From NCBI RefSeq assembly GCF_014595995.2, contig NZ_CP063989.1:1426001-1490000 (forward strand): a stretch of 64,000 nt of DNA, read 5' to 3'. Source of the DNA: Actinomyces respiraculi. Its GTDB lineage: Bacteria > Actinomycetota > Actinomycetes > Actinomycetales > Actinomycetaceae. The notes beneath the pieces were generated by a model, which worked only from the letters and a program-made list of their open reading frames with translations, did not search any database and was not told where the DNA came from. The position numbers and the translations under genes are program-made. This document shows positions 39,146-49,700 of the stretch, in pieces; position 1 is the stretch's first letter, and each line of letters starts with the position of its first letter.

Positions 39146-39814
39146 ATGACCTCGTGCGTTGCGATCCACCCCTCGATCCTCAACGCCGACCAGGCACACC
39201 TGGCGGACGAGCTCGCCCGCGTTGAGGGTGCGGACGGTCTCCACCTCGACATCATGGACAACCACTTCGTCGACAACCACTTCGGCGGCCCCTCCTTCGC
39301 TCAGACGGTGCTGGAGCACACGAGCCTGCCGGTGGACGCCCACCTCATGATCGAGAACGCGGACCGCTGGGCCCCCCAGTACGCGGAGATGGGCTGCGCG
39401 ATCGTCACCGCCCACATGGAGGCCACCCGGGCGCCCTTCGTTCTGGCGCGTGAGCTACACCGTCTGGGTGCGGGCGCGGGTCTGGCCCTGCGCCCGGCGA
39501 CCCCGCTGAGCGCGGTCGAGGATGTCCTGGGCGAGATCGATCTGCTGCTGCTCATGACCGTTGAGCCCGGTTTCGGCGGGCAGTCCTTCATCGACCTCAT
39601 GCTCCCCAAGATCGCCGCGGCACGGCGCGCCATCAGCGCCCAGAACCTCGAGCTGCGCATCCAGGTGGACGGCGGTATCAAGCGCTCGACGATTGAGCGT
39701 GCGGCCGAGGCGGGGGCCACGGTCTTCGTGGCGGGCTCGGCTGTCTACGGGGTGGAGGACGCCCTGGCGGAGATTGAGCACCTGCGTGCGCTGGCCTCCG
39801 GGCACTGCCACTGA
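39146..39814 (+). CDS. rpe: Ribulose-phosphate 3-epimerase
   Basis: This 222-residue TIM-barrel enzyme interconverts ribulose 5-phosphate and xylulose 5-phosphate. It has HPSILNADQAHLADEL at the start, the catalytic Asp and metal His in HLDIMDNHF, VDAHLMIEN, MTVEPGFGGQSFI and IQVDGGIK with the second Asp. The loop DNHFVDNHFGGPS departs from the usual DGHFVPNLTFGP wording but keeps catalytic residues. The ATG at 39146 follows AAGGAG by seven bases. Confidence 0.93.
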   Translation: MTSCVAIHPSILNADQAHLADELARVEGADGLHLDIMDNHFVDNHFGGPSFAQTVLEHTSLPVDAHLMIENADRWAPQYAEMGCAIVTAHMEATRAPFVLARELHRLGAGAGLALRPATPLSAVEDVLGEIDLLLLMTVEPGFGGQSFIDLMLPKIAAARRAISAQNLELRIQVDGGIKRSTIERAAEAGATVFVAGSAVYGVEDALAEIEHLRALASGHCH

Positions 39815-40161
39815 CGGGTATTGTAGGTAACATCTAAAACTCGTTCCTCATCTCCTCACTCCCTCACGCGGCGGCCCTTCCTCCCACGATTCCGCGAAAC
39901 GGCGCCATCGACACAAGATGAGGGGCGCGTTTTGTGTGATGCGCACAAGTGACCCTCGGTCGGATCACCCTCTAGCGTTGAGTTGTTGCCGCGGCCGTCC
40001 CTGATCCTTGTACAGAACGTGCTGCGACGGCACTGACGGACGAACACAGCCCTCAGCGCACCGACGCTGGCACTCCCGTCCGGCCCGGAAGACCGAGAGG
40101 CCCCCTCTTTGTGGGGGGCCACGAGGATCTTCCTCAGAGCATCGAGACACAGAGGAGCACC
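39815..40161 (+). other. Long leader and promoter region of the acyl-CoA carboxylase / FAS block
   Basis: This gap of about 350 bases has no supported gene. It likely carries the promoter: GTGACC at 39949-39954 and TAGCGT at 39973-39978 are separated by 18 bases, giving a leader of about 180 bases. Earlier in the gap, TAACAT at 39829-39834 may be another -10. ACACAA (39911-39916) and TTGTGT (near 39931-39936) form a spaced inverted repeat upstream of the -35, a possible regulator site. Confidence 0.45.
40099..40120 (+). promoter_or_regulatory. Hairpin in the leader of the carboxylase gene
   Basis: GGCCCCC (40099-40105) pairs with GGGGGCC (40114-40120) around a loop of about eight bases, ending 41 bases before the start codon. 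It sits in a transcribed leader rather than after a gene, so it may be an attenuator or stability element. Confidence 0.4.
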
Positions 40162-42039
40162 GTGCCCACGAGAGCGACCACCAGGGTCCTTGACCGCGTC
40201 CTCATCGCCAACCGCGGCGAGATCGCCCTGCGGGTCATCCGAACCGTCCGTGACCTCGGCGGCACGTCGATCCTGCCCTACACCCCCGAGGACCTCATGT
40301 CCCCGGCCGCGGAGCTCGCCGACGAGGCCTACGCCCTGCCCGAGGGCAGCGGCTACACCGACGTCGAGGCCATCCTCGCCCTGGCCCAGCAGACCGGTGC
40401 CCAGGCCGTTCACCCCGGCTACGGATTCCTGTCCGAGAACGACGCCTTCGCTCAGGCCGTCATCGACGCCGGAATCGCCTGGATCGGCCCCAGCCCGAAC
40501 GCCATGCGCGCCCTGGGGGACAAGATGAGCGCCCGCGCCACCGCCGAGAAGGCCGACGTCGCCCCCGTGCCCGGTATCACGAGCCCGGTCACCGACCCCG
40601 CCACCGTCATCGCCTTTGCCGCCGAGCACGGCTACCCCGTCGCCCTCAAGCGCACCGACGGCGGCGGTGGACGCGGCATCACCGTTATCGCCTCCGACGA
40701 CGAGGCCCACAGCACCCCGGCCTTCGCCTCCGCCGCAGCCGGCGACGGCATCCTCATCCTCGAAAAGTTCGTCACCGCCGCCCGCCACGTCGAGACCCAG
40801 TGCGCCCGCGACGCCCACGGCGCCTTCGCCGTCGTCTCCACCCGCGACTGCACCCTCCAGCGCCGCAACCAGAAGCTCCTCGAGGAGGCCCCCGCCCCCT
40901 ACCTGCCCGAGGGGCTCCACGACCGGCTCGTCGAGGCCTCCCGCCGCCTGCTCGAGACCGTCGACTACGTCGGCGTCGCCACCTGCGAGTTCCTGCTCAC
41001 CCCCGAGGGGGACCTGTGGTTCCTCGAGGTCAACCCCCGCCTGCAGGTCGAGCACTGCGTCTCCGAGGAGGTCACCGGCACCGACCTGGTTGAGACCCAG
41101 CTGCGCATCGCCGCCGGAGGCGACCTTGGCGAGGTCCCCGAGGTGCGCGGGCACTCGATCGAGCTGCGCGTCACCTGTGAGGACCCGGCGGCGGGCATGG
41201 CCCCCTCAACCGGCACCATCACCCGCCTGCGCTGGCCCGCCGGCCCCGGCATCCGCATCGAGTCCGGCGTGGTCGAGGGCGACGTCGTCACCCCGCTCTT
41301 CGACCCCATGCTCGCCAAGATCGTCGTCACCGGCGCCACTCGCGAGCAGGCCCTCGCCCGCGCCCGCCGCGCCCTGCGCGAGACCGTCGTCGAGGGCGTC
41401 ACCGTCTGCACCGCCCTGCACGAGCACGTCCTGGCGCGCCCCGAGCTCACCGGTCCTGACGCCGCGGGCGGTCTGGGCGTCACCACCCGCTGGATTGAGA
41501 GCTCCGTCCTGCCCGAGCTCGCCGCCCCGGCCGGCGCCACCGTGCCTGTCGTCGGCGAGCTCCTGGCCGCGGACACCAGTGCCGACGGCTCTTGGCGCAC
41601 CCGCTCGACCTATGTCATCGAGCTCAACGGCCGTCGCCTGAGCCTGACCCTGCCCGACGGCATCCTCGGCGGACCCGGAGCCCGGCCGGGCATCGGCTCG
41701 CGCCCCCACCGGGCCCCCCAGCCACTGCGCTCGCGCTCACGCGCCCGCAGCGCCCTCGCCGTCGACGGCGGGGCCCTGGCCCTCGACGGCGTCATCGCCG
41801 CCCCCATGCAGGCGATCGTCACCCGCATCTGCGTTGAGCCGGGCGAACGTGTCCACGAGGGCGATCTCCTCGTGGTCCTGGAGTCCATGAAGATGGAGAA
41901 CTACGTGCACGCGCCCCATGACGGCGTGGTTGAGGCCGTTGATGTCAGCGCCGGCCAGACCGTGAGTGCCGGCGCGGAGCTGCTGCGCCTGGCCGGGGCG
42001 TCGACCGGTACGCCGAGCACTGAGGCCAAGGAGGACTGA
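40162..42039 (+). CDS. Acyl-CoA carboxylase alpha subunit (biotin carboxylase plus biotin carrier)
   Basis: This 625-residue protein carboxylates its own biotin using ATP and bicarbonate. The biotin carboxylase part (about 9-450) has VLIANRGEIALRVIRT, HPGYGFLSEN, the ATP loop KRTDGGGGRGI and EVNPRLQVEH. A C-terminal carrier domain holds ESMKM with the biotinylated lysine at residue 577. It is like AccA3/AccBC of actinobacteria. With the beta subunit next door it should make malonyl-CoA for FAS I; propionyl-CoA use is also possible. The GTG at 40162 has AGAGGAG upstream; an ATG-bearing extension from 40111 has no ribosome binding site. Confidence 0.93.
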   Translation: MPTRATTRVLDRVLIANRGEIALRVIRTVRDLGGTSILPYTPEDLMSPAAELADEAYALPEGSGYTDVEAILALAQQTGAQAVHPGYGFLSENDAFAQAVIDAGIAWIGPSPNAMRALGDKMSARATAEKADVAPVPGITSPVTDPATVIAFAAEHGYPVALKRTDGGGGRGITVIASDDEAHSTPAFASAAAGDGILILEKFVTAARHVETQCARDAHGAFAVVSTRDCTLQRRNQKLLEEAPAPYLPEGLHDRLVEASRRLLETVDYVGVATCEFLLTPEGDLWFLEVNPRLQVEHCVSEEVTGTDLVETQLRIAAGGDLGEVPEVRGHSIELRVTCEDPAAGMAPSTGTITRLRWPAGPGIRIESGVVEGDVVTPLFDPMLAKIVVTGATREQALARARRALRETVVEGVTVCTALHEHVLARPELTGPDAAGGLGVTTRWIESSVLPELAAPAGATVPVVGELLAADTSADGSWRTRSTYVIELNGRRLSLTLPDGILGGPGARPGIGSRPHRAPQPLRSRSRARSALAVDGGALALDGVIAAPMQAIVTRICVEPGERVHEGDLLVVLESMKMENYVHAPHDGVVEAVDVSAGQTVSAGAELLRLAGASTGTPSTEAKED

Positions 42040-42042
42040 GTC

Positions 42043-43710
42043 ATGACCACCACCGCCACCCCCGGCACGCCCAGCACGCCCGGCACCATGCCCACCACCA
42101 CCGTGCCCACGATCGTGGGCTCCCTGCCCCTGGAGCAGACGATGGCCGGCTCACCGGTCACCGAGTCCTTCCGCCACAGCGCCGAGCGCATTGCCCGCGC
42201 CGCTGAGGACAAGGCCGCCGCCCGCCAGCACGCCAAGGGCAAGCAGACCGCCCGTGAGCGCATCGACGCCCTGCTCGACCCCTCCACCTTCCTCGAGATC
42301 GGCCGTTACACCGGCTCCGGGTCGGGGCAGCGGGCCCGCCCCAGCGGCGTCGTCACCGGCTTCGGCCAGATCGACGGCCGCCAGGTGGCCGTCTACTCCC
42401 AGGACTTCTCCGTCTCCGGCGGTGCACTGGGCACAGTCGAGGGCGACAAGATCGTCGGCCTGCTCGACGACGCCCTGCGCCTGCAGATCCCGGTCATCGG
42501 CCTCATCGACTCCGGCGGCGCCAAGATCCAGGAGGGGGTTGCGGCCCTGCGCCAGTACGGGCGTATCTTCAACCGCACCTGCGCCGCCTCCGGGCTCGTG
42601 CCCCAGATCAGCGTCATCCTCGGCCCCTGCGCCGGCGGCGCGGTCTACAGCCCGGCCCTGACCGACTTCGTCATCGCCACCCGCGAGGCCTCCCACATGT
42701 TCGTCACCGGCCCCGACGTCGTGCGCGCCGTCACCGGTGAGCGCATCAGTGCCGAGGACCTGGGCGGGGCCGACATCCACGGCTCGGTCACTGGTGTTGT
42801 CCACTACGTCGCCGAGGACGAGGCCGACGCCCTGGCCCAGGTGCGCACCCTGCTGGCCTACCTGCCCTCCTGCGCCGCCCAGGAGGCCCCCCGCTACGCC
42901 TACGACGACGCCGACCGTGTCCAGGACTCCCTGTCCGCCGCCGGCGTCGGCGCCCTCGTGCCCGCCTCCACCCGCCAGGCCTACGACGTCGTCGACGTCG
43001 TCTCCGCCCTGGTCGACCACGGCGAGCTCGTCCAGGTCCAGGAGGACTTCGCCGCCAACGTCGTCATCGGCTTCGCCTGCTTCGAGGGACGGCCCGTGGG
43101 CGTGGTCGCCAACCAGCCGATGGTCGACGCCGGCACCCTGGACGTCGACGCCTCCGAGAAGCTCGCCCGCTTCGTGCGCTTCTGCGACGCCTTCGGCCTG
43201 CCGGTGGTCACCTTCGTGGACGTGCCCGGTTACCGTCCCGGTGCCGAGCAGGAGCACGCGGGCATCATCCGCCGAGGCGCGAAGGTCATCAACGCCTACG
43301 CCACCGCCACCGTCCCACTCGTCACCGTCGTCCTGCGCAAGGCCTACGGCGGCGCCTACATCGTCATGGGTTCCAAGGCGATCGGCGCCGACCTCAACTT
43401 CGCCTGGCCGGGTGCGGAGATCGCCGTGCTCGGTGCCGCGGGCGCCGTCGGCATCATCCACCGCCGTGATCTGGCGCGAGTGCGCGACGAGCAGGGCGAA
43501 CAGACCGCCGCCGCCGAGCAGGAGCGGCTGATCCGCGAGTACGAGGACAGCGTCATCAACCCGGACAGGGCCGTCGCCATCGGCGAGATCGACGCCGTCA
43601 TCGCCCCCGAGGACACCCGCACCGTCATCGTCGACTCCTTGGCGGCCCTGGCGGCCAAGCGGGACGCGGCGCACGCGGACGGCAAGAAGCACGACAACGG
43701 TCCTCTGTGA
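42043..43710 (+). CDS. Acyl-CoA carboxylase beta subunit (carboxyltransferase)
   Basis: This 555-residue carboxyltransferase of the PccB/AccD type moves the carboxyl group from biotin to acyl-CoA. Family features are KQTARERIDALLDPSTFLEIG, the first oxyanion loop GGAKIQEGVAALRQYG, GPCAGGAVYSPALTDF, and the second crotonase half with DVPGYRPGAEQEHAGIIRRGAK and KAYGGAYIVMGSK. It starts three bases after the alpha subunit with AAGGAGGA inside that gene's end. The position before fas points to acetyl-CoA carboxylation, though specificity is not readable. Confidence 0.93.
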   Translation: MTTTATPGTPSTPGTMPTTTVPTIVGSLPLEQTMAGSPVTESFRHSAERIARAAEDKAAARQHAKGKQTARERIDALLDPSTFLEIGRYTGSGSGQRARPSGVVTGFGQIDGRQVAVYSQDFSVSGGALGTVEGDKIVGLLDDALRLQIPVIGLIDSGGAKIQEGVAALRQYGRIFNRTCAASGLVPQISVILGPCAGGAVYSPALTDFVIATREASHMFVTGPDVVRAVTGERISAEDLGGADIHGSVTGVVHYVAEDEADALAQVRTLLAYLPSCAAQEAPRYAYDDADRVQDSLSAAGVGALVPASTRQAYDVVDVVSALVDHGELVQVQEDFAANVVIGFACFEGRPVGVVANQPMVDAGTLDVDASEKLARFVRFCDAFGLPVVTFVDVPGYRPGAEQEHAGIIRRGAKVINAYATATVPLVTVVLRKAYGGAYIVMGSKAIGADLNFAWPGAEIAVLGAAGAVGIIHRRDLARVRDEQGEQTAAAEQERLIREYEDSVINPDRAVAIGEIDAVIAPEDTRTVIVDSLAALAAKRDAAHADGKKHDNGPL

Positions 43711-43744
43711 CCACCCGCGCAAGCACAAGGACACGAGGACACCC

Positions 43745-46700
43745 ATGACCACCCCGACCGGCAACCAGACCCCGACGACTGAGGACCGCATGAGCAGCCA
43801 GCCCACCACCACCCGCACCACGACGGCCGACCGCCTCACTCAGGGCGAGCCCTACGTCCTCACCTTCGGAGGACAGGCCACCCCGTGGCGCCAGACCCTC
43901 AGCGAGCTGGTCGGCACCGACCGCGACCTGGCCGCCCGCCTCGTCGCCATCGACGAGGCCGTCTCGCAGCGCCTGGCCCCCGTGGCCACCGACCTGCTCG
44001 TCGTCACCCCGCGCGGTGCGCGCCTGCTCGACGACGCGGCCGCCCCCCTCGCCCCCACCACCACCAGCGCCGACACCGCCGACCTCTCCGTCCCCGGCAT
44101 CCTCATGGCCCAGCACGCCGCCCTCGCGGGTCTGCCGGCCGCCGGCGTCGACGTCCTGGGCTCCGCCGCCCCCGCGCGGGTAATCGGCCACTCCCAGGGT
44201 GTGCTCGGCGTCGCCCTCCTGCAGGCCCTGGCCGCCGCCGACGGCGAGGCCACCGCCCCGTCCGTCATCGATGTCCACGCCCTGGCACGTCTCATCGGCG
44301 CGGCCGCCGCCCGCACCACCCAGCGCCTGGGCATGGGTCCGGCCGGTGAGTCGACGCCGATGCTGTCGGTGCGCGGCGTCACCCGCGACGTCCTGAACGC
44401 CGTCCTCGCCCGGGTCCCGGGCCTGGCCGGTGAGCACGCGGTCACCGTGGGCGTCGCCAACGGTCGTCTGGCCCACATCCTCTCCGGCCGCCCCGCCGAC
44501 CTCGAGCGGGTCGTCACCGCCCTTGAGAAGGCGGCGGCACGCTCGGCCGAGGACCGCAAGGAGCGTCGCCGCGGCGGCGCCGTCCTTGCCCCCGTCACCG
44601 AGTTCATCGCCACCTCCGTGCCCTTCCACACCCCCCTGCTCACGCAGGCCGTCACCGACACGGTGGCCTGGGCCGAGCGCTGCGGCATCGACACGGACCT
44701 CGCCCGTGACCTCGCCATCGCCGTCCTCACCGACCCCGTCGACTGGCCGGGCGTCGTCACCGCCGCCCTGTCCGATGCCGGTGGCGCCCGCCTCGTCCTG
44801 GACCTGGGCCCCGGCACCGTCCTCGTGCGCCTGACTGAGGGCGTCGTCGCCGGCACCGGCACGAGCGTCGTCGCCGCCGGGACCGCCAAGGCCCTGGACG
44901 ACCTCGACCGCCCCGGGGCGGTGCCCGCCCAGCCCGTGGACCGTTCCCGCTTCGCGCCGGGCCTGACCCGCCTGCCCGACGGCCGCCTCACCCTGTCCAC
45001 CGCCTTCACCCGCCTGACCGGCCGCTCCGCCGTCCTGCTGGCGGGCATGACGCCGACGACCGTGGACGCCGAGATCGTCGCGGCGGCCGCCAACGCCGGG
45101 TACTGGGCCGAGCTCGCCGGCGGCGGGCAGGTCACCGCCACCGTCCTGGCCGACAACCTCGCCTCCCTGGAGAAGCAGCTCGAACCCGGGCGCACGGCCG
45201 CCTTCAACGCCATGTTCATGGACCGCTACCTGTGGAACCTCCAGCTGGGCACGCAGCGCCTGCTGTCCAAAGCCCGCGGCGCCGGCACCCCCATCGACGG
45301 CATCGTCATCTCCGCGGGCATCCCCGAGCTCGACGAGGCCCTCGAGCTCATCGAGCGCCTGCACGCCGAGGGCTTCCCCTACATCGCCTTCAAGCCCGGC
45401 ACCGTCGACCAGATCCGCCAGGTCATCGCCATCGCCACGGCGGCCCCCGACGTCCAGGTCATCATGCAGGTCGAGGACGGCCACGCCGGTGGCCACCACT
45501 CGTGGGAGGACCTGGACACGATGCTCCTGGCCACCTACGACGCCGTGCGCGCCCACGACAACCTCGTCCTCGTCGTCGGCGGCGGCATCGGCACCCCCGA
45601 GAAGGCCGCCCGCTACCTCACCGGCACCTGGGCCCGCCGCTACGGCACCGCCGACGCCCCTGTCGACGGCGTCATGGTCGGCACCGCAGCCATGACGGCC
45701 CTGGAGGCCAGGACCAACGAGGACGTCAAGCAGCTGCTCGTCGCCACCCCCGGTATCACCGAGGGCACCGAGGGCGCCGTCGACGGCTGGGTCGCCTCCG
45801 GCGCCTCCGCGGGCGGCATGACCTCCGGCCTGTCGCACCTGCGTGCCGACCTGTACGAGATCGACAACTCCTCCGCCCGCGCCGCCCGCCTCATCCAGGC
45901 CGTCGCCGGTGACGAGGAGGCCGTGTCCGCCCACCGCGACGAGCTCATCGAGGCCATGGCCAAGACCGCCAAGCCCTACTTCGGCGACGTCGACTCCATG
46001 ACCTACCTTGAGTGGCTCACCCGCTACGCCGAGCTCGTCGTCTCCCCCCACGAGGGGCGGCCGGCCACCGAGGCCGACTGGATGGACGAGGGCTGGTACG
46101 ACCGCTTCCTCGACATGCTCCACCGCGTCGAGGCCCGCCTGAGCGCGGCCGACCACGGCGAGATCCCCACCCTGTTCGCCGACCACGCCGCCGTCTTCGA
46201 CTCCGACGCCGCCCTGGCCGCCATCGCTGAGCGCTACCCGGCCGCCGCCACGACGCTCGTTGAGCCCGCCGACGCCGCCTGGTTCGTCGACCTGTGCGCC
46301 AAGCACCCCAAGCCCTGCCCCTTCGTGCCCGTTCTCGACGCGGACATCCTGCGCCGCTGGGGCCAGGACTCCCTGTGGCAGTCCCAGGACCCGCGCTACA
46401 CGGCCGACCAGGTGCGCATCATCCCCGGCCCGGTCGCCGTCGCCGGCATCACCACCGTCAACGAGCCCATCGGCCACCTGCTGGGCCGCTTCGAGGCCGC
46501 CGCCGTCGAGGCCGTCCAGTCCTCCGGCACCGCCGAGCGCACCGCCGCCGGGCGCCTGGGTGCTTCCGCCCCGGCCGTGGCTGCCGAGCCGGTCAAGGAT
46601 GCCACCGAGCTCGTGCGCTCGGCCCCGCACGTCCTGTGGAACGGTCACCTCACCGTCAACCCGGCGCGCGTGCTTGAGGACGACGCCTACGACGTCGTCC

Positions 46701-49700
46701 ACCGTCCCGACGTCGCCGAGGACGCCTACGACCTCGACATCCACCTCGACACCCACTGGGACGCCATGCCCGGCGGCGAGGCCATCCACGCGGTGCGCCG
46801 CCTCGTCGTGCCCCTGCGCCTGGCGGCCGCCTGGGACGGCGCCGCCCCGCTCGTTGACCCCACGCGGATCAGCGAGACGATGAACGAGCTGCTGCGCCGC
46901 ACCGCCGGCGTCGGCTCCATCTCCGCCGCGGGTGACCGCATCGAGGCCCTGCCCGAGGTCGTCCCCGCCGTCTGGGGTGCCACCGACGCGCTCGGCCGCA
47001 CCGTCACGCAGCCCTTCGGCACCGTCCACGACGCCTTCACCCTGGCCGCCACCCTCGGTGTCGACCACGCCGCCGTCACCGCCGACGCCCTGCCGGCGGG
47101 CCTGACCCCGGCCGGACTCGTGCCCGACGCCCTGCTCGGCCCGTGCTGGCCCACCGTGTACGCCGCCCTGGGCTCCGTCGTGGAGGACGGCATGCCGCTC
47201 ATCGAGGGACTGCTCGGCGCCGTCCACCTCGACCACACCGTCGACCTGCACCGCTCGCTGGCGGAGCTGGCCCAGTGGGCCGGCCCCGATGCCCGGGTGA
47301 AGGTCGACGGCTGGGTGGCCGCCCTGGAGGAGTCCAGCGCCGGACGCGTGGTCGACGTGCGCCTGCAGCTGACCGATGCCTCGCAGGGCGAGCGTGCCGG
47401 TGAGGTCATCGCCCTCATGCGTGAGCGCTTCGCCATCCGCGGTCGCGCCCACGGCACCGCCGTGCCCTCCACCCCCGAGACCGCCGGCGGCACCGGCCGC
47501 GAGATCGAGCCCGCCGCCCGCCGTCTGCTGCGCCGCCTGCGGGTCACGGCCCCCTCGGACATGACGGCCTTCGCCCGCGTATCGGGCGACTACAACCCCA
47601 TCCACACGAGCTACCACGCGGCGAAGGTCGCCGGTATGCAGGCGCCGCTCGTCCACGGCATGTGGCTGTCGGCCACCGCCGAGCAGGCTGCCGCATCCAC
47701 CGACGTCGACGGCGCCCACCACGTGCTCGCCGGCTGGACCTACGTCATGCTCGGCACCGTCGACCTGGAGGACGTCGTCGAGATCTCCGTTGAGCGCACG
47801 GGCCTCGTGCGCGGCGGCGGCTACGCCCTGGAAGTCACCTGCCGCAAGGGCGATGAGGTCGTCTCCCGGGGTACCGCCGTCACCGTGCCCGAGCCCACCG
47901 CCTACGTCTTCCCCGGCCAGGGCATCCAGGCCCAGGGCATGGGGCTGGACGAGATGAACGTCTCGCGGGCCGCCCGCGAGGTGTGGGAGCGTGCCGACGC
48001 ACACACCCGCGCCGAGCTCGGCTTCTCCGTCATCAACCTCGTGCGGGACAACCCCACCGAGATGACGGCTCGCGGCACCACCTACCGCCACCCCGAGGGT
48101 CTGCTCAACCTCACCCAGTTCACGCAGGTCGCCCTGGCGACCGTCGCCATGGCCACCGTGGCCAGGCTGGAGGAGGCCGGCGCCCTGGTCGAGGACGCCG
48201 CCTTCGCCGGCCACTCGCTGGGCGAGTACACGGCGCTGAGCGCCTACGGCCGGGTCATGCCGGTCGAGACGACGATCTCCATCGTCTTCCAGCGCGGCTC
48301 CACGATGCACGGCCTGGTCGAGCGCGACGACAACGGCGCCTCGAACTACCGCATGGGTGCCCTGCGCCCGGTCATGGCGGGCATCCACGCCGAGGACGTT
48401 GAGTCCTACGTCGCCGGCATCGCCGCGGATTCGGGCGAGTTCCTGCAGATCGTCAACTACAACCTCGCCGGCCAGCAGTACGCGGTTGCGGGCACCATCA
48501 AGGGTCTGGAGGCGCTGGCTGAGGACTCGCGCGCCCGGGCCGAGGCCCGTGGGGCCAAGAACCCCTTCATGTACGTGCCGGGCATCGACGTGCCCTTCCA
48601 CTCCGAGGTGCTGCGCCCGGGCGTGCCCGAGTTCCGTGAGCGGCTGCTCGCCCTCATCCCGCAGGACCTGGACCACGAGCGGCTCATCGGCCGCTACGTG
48701 CCCAACCTTGTGGCCCGCCCCTTCGCCCTGACCCGGGACTTCGCCGAGTCGGTGCTGGCGGTCGTGCCCTCCCAGCCGCTGCGCGAGGCGCTGGCCGACT
48801 GGCAGGCGCGCCTGGAGCATCCGCGTGAGCTCGCCCGCCTGCTGCTCGTCGAGCTCCTGGCCTGGCAGTTCGCCTCCCCGGTGCGCTGGATCGAGACCCA
48901 GGACGTGCTCTTCAGCTCCCCGGCCAAGGGCGGGCTGGGCATCGAGCACCTCGTCGAGGTGGGCCTGGCGGCCTCCCCGACGCTGGCGAACATGGCGGCG
49001 CGCACGCTGCTCCTGCCGACCTACGCCGACCGCAAGGTCGTCGTGCACAACGCCCGCCGTGACGAGTCGCGCGTCCTGGCCACGGACACCGACCCGGCGG
49101 TTGAGGAGGTCATGGACAACGCCCTGCCCGGTGCTGACACGTCGGCCGCCGCGCCTGCGGCTCCGGCCGCCCCGTCCGCGGACGCTGCTGCCTCGGCCCC
49201 TGAGCCGGTTGCTGCGTCGACCTCCGAGCCGACCGCCGTCGAGACGGCACCTGCCGCCCCGGTCGAGGCCGCCGTCGCCTCAGGACCGGTGCAGGACCTG
49301 CCCTTCGGCGCCACGGACGCCCTCACCGTCCTGCTCGCCTACGCCGCCCGCCTGGCCCCCGACCAGATCGGTGCCACCGACACGACCGAGACCCTCACCA
49401 ACGGCGTGTCCTCCCGGCGCAACCAGCTCCTCATGGACCTGGGCACCGAGCTCCAGCTCGCCTCCATCGACGGGGCCGCGGACGCCGACATGCCCTCCCT
49501 GGCGGCCATCGTCGCCAAGGGCGCCCCCGGCTACAAGCCCTTCGGCCCCGTGCTCACCGACGCAATCCGCTCGGGCCTGGGCCGTCTGCTCGGCCCCTCG
49601 GGCGTGCGCGCCACCCGTGTGGCCGAGCGTGTGACGGGCACGTGGGCCCTGGGCGAGGGCTGGGTCTCCCACGTCACCGCCACCCTGTTCCTGGGCACCC

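Noticed and set aside
43625..49048. A 1807-codon minus-strand open frame opposite fas
   Set aside because: Shadow of the fas reading frame caused by GC-rich third positions; no domains, no plausible start region.
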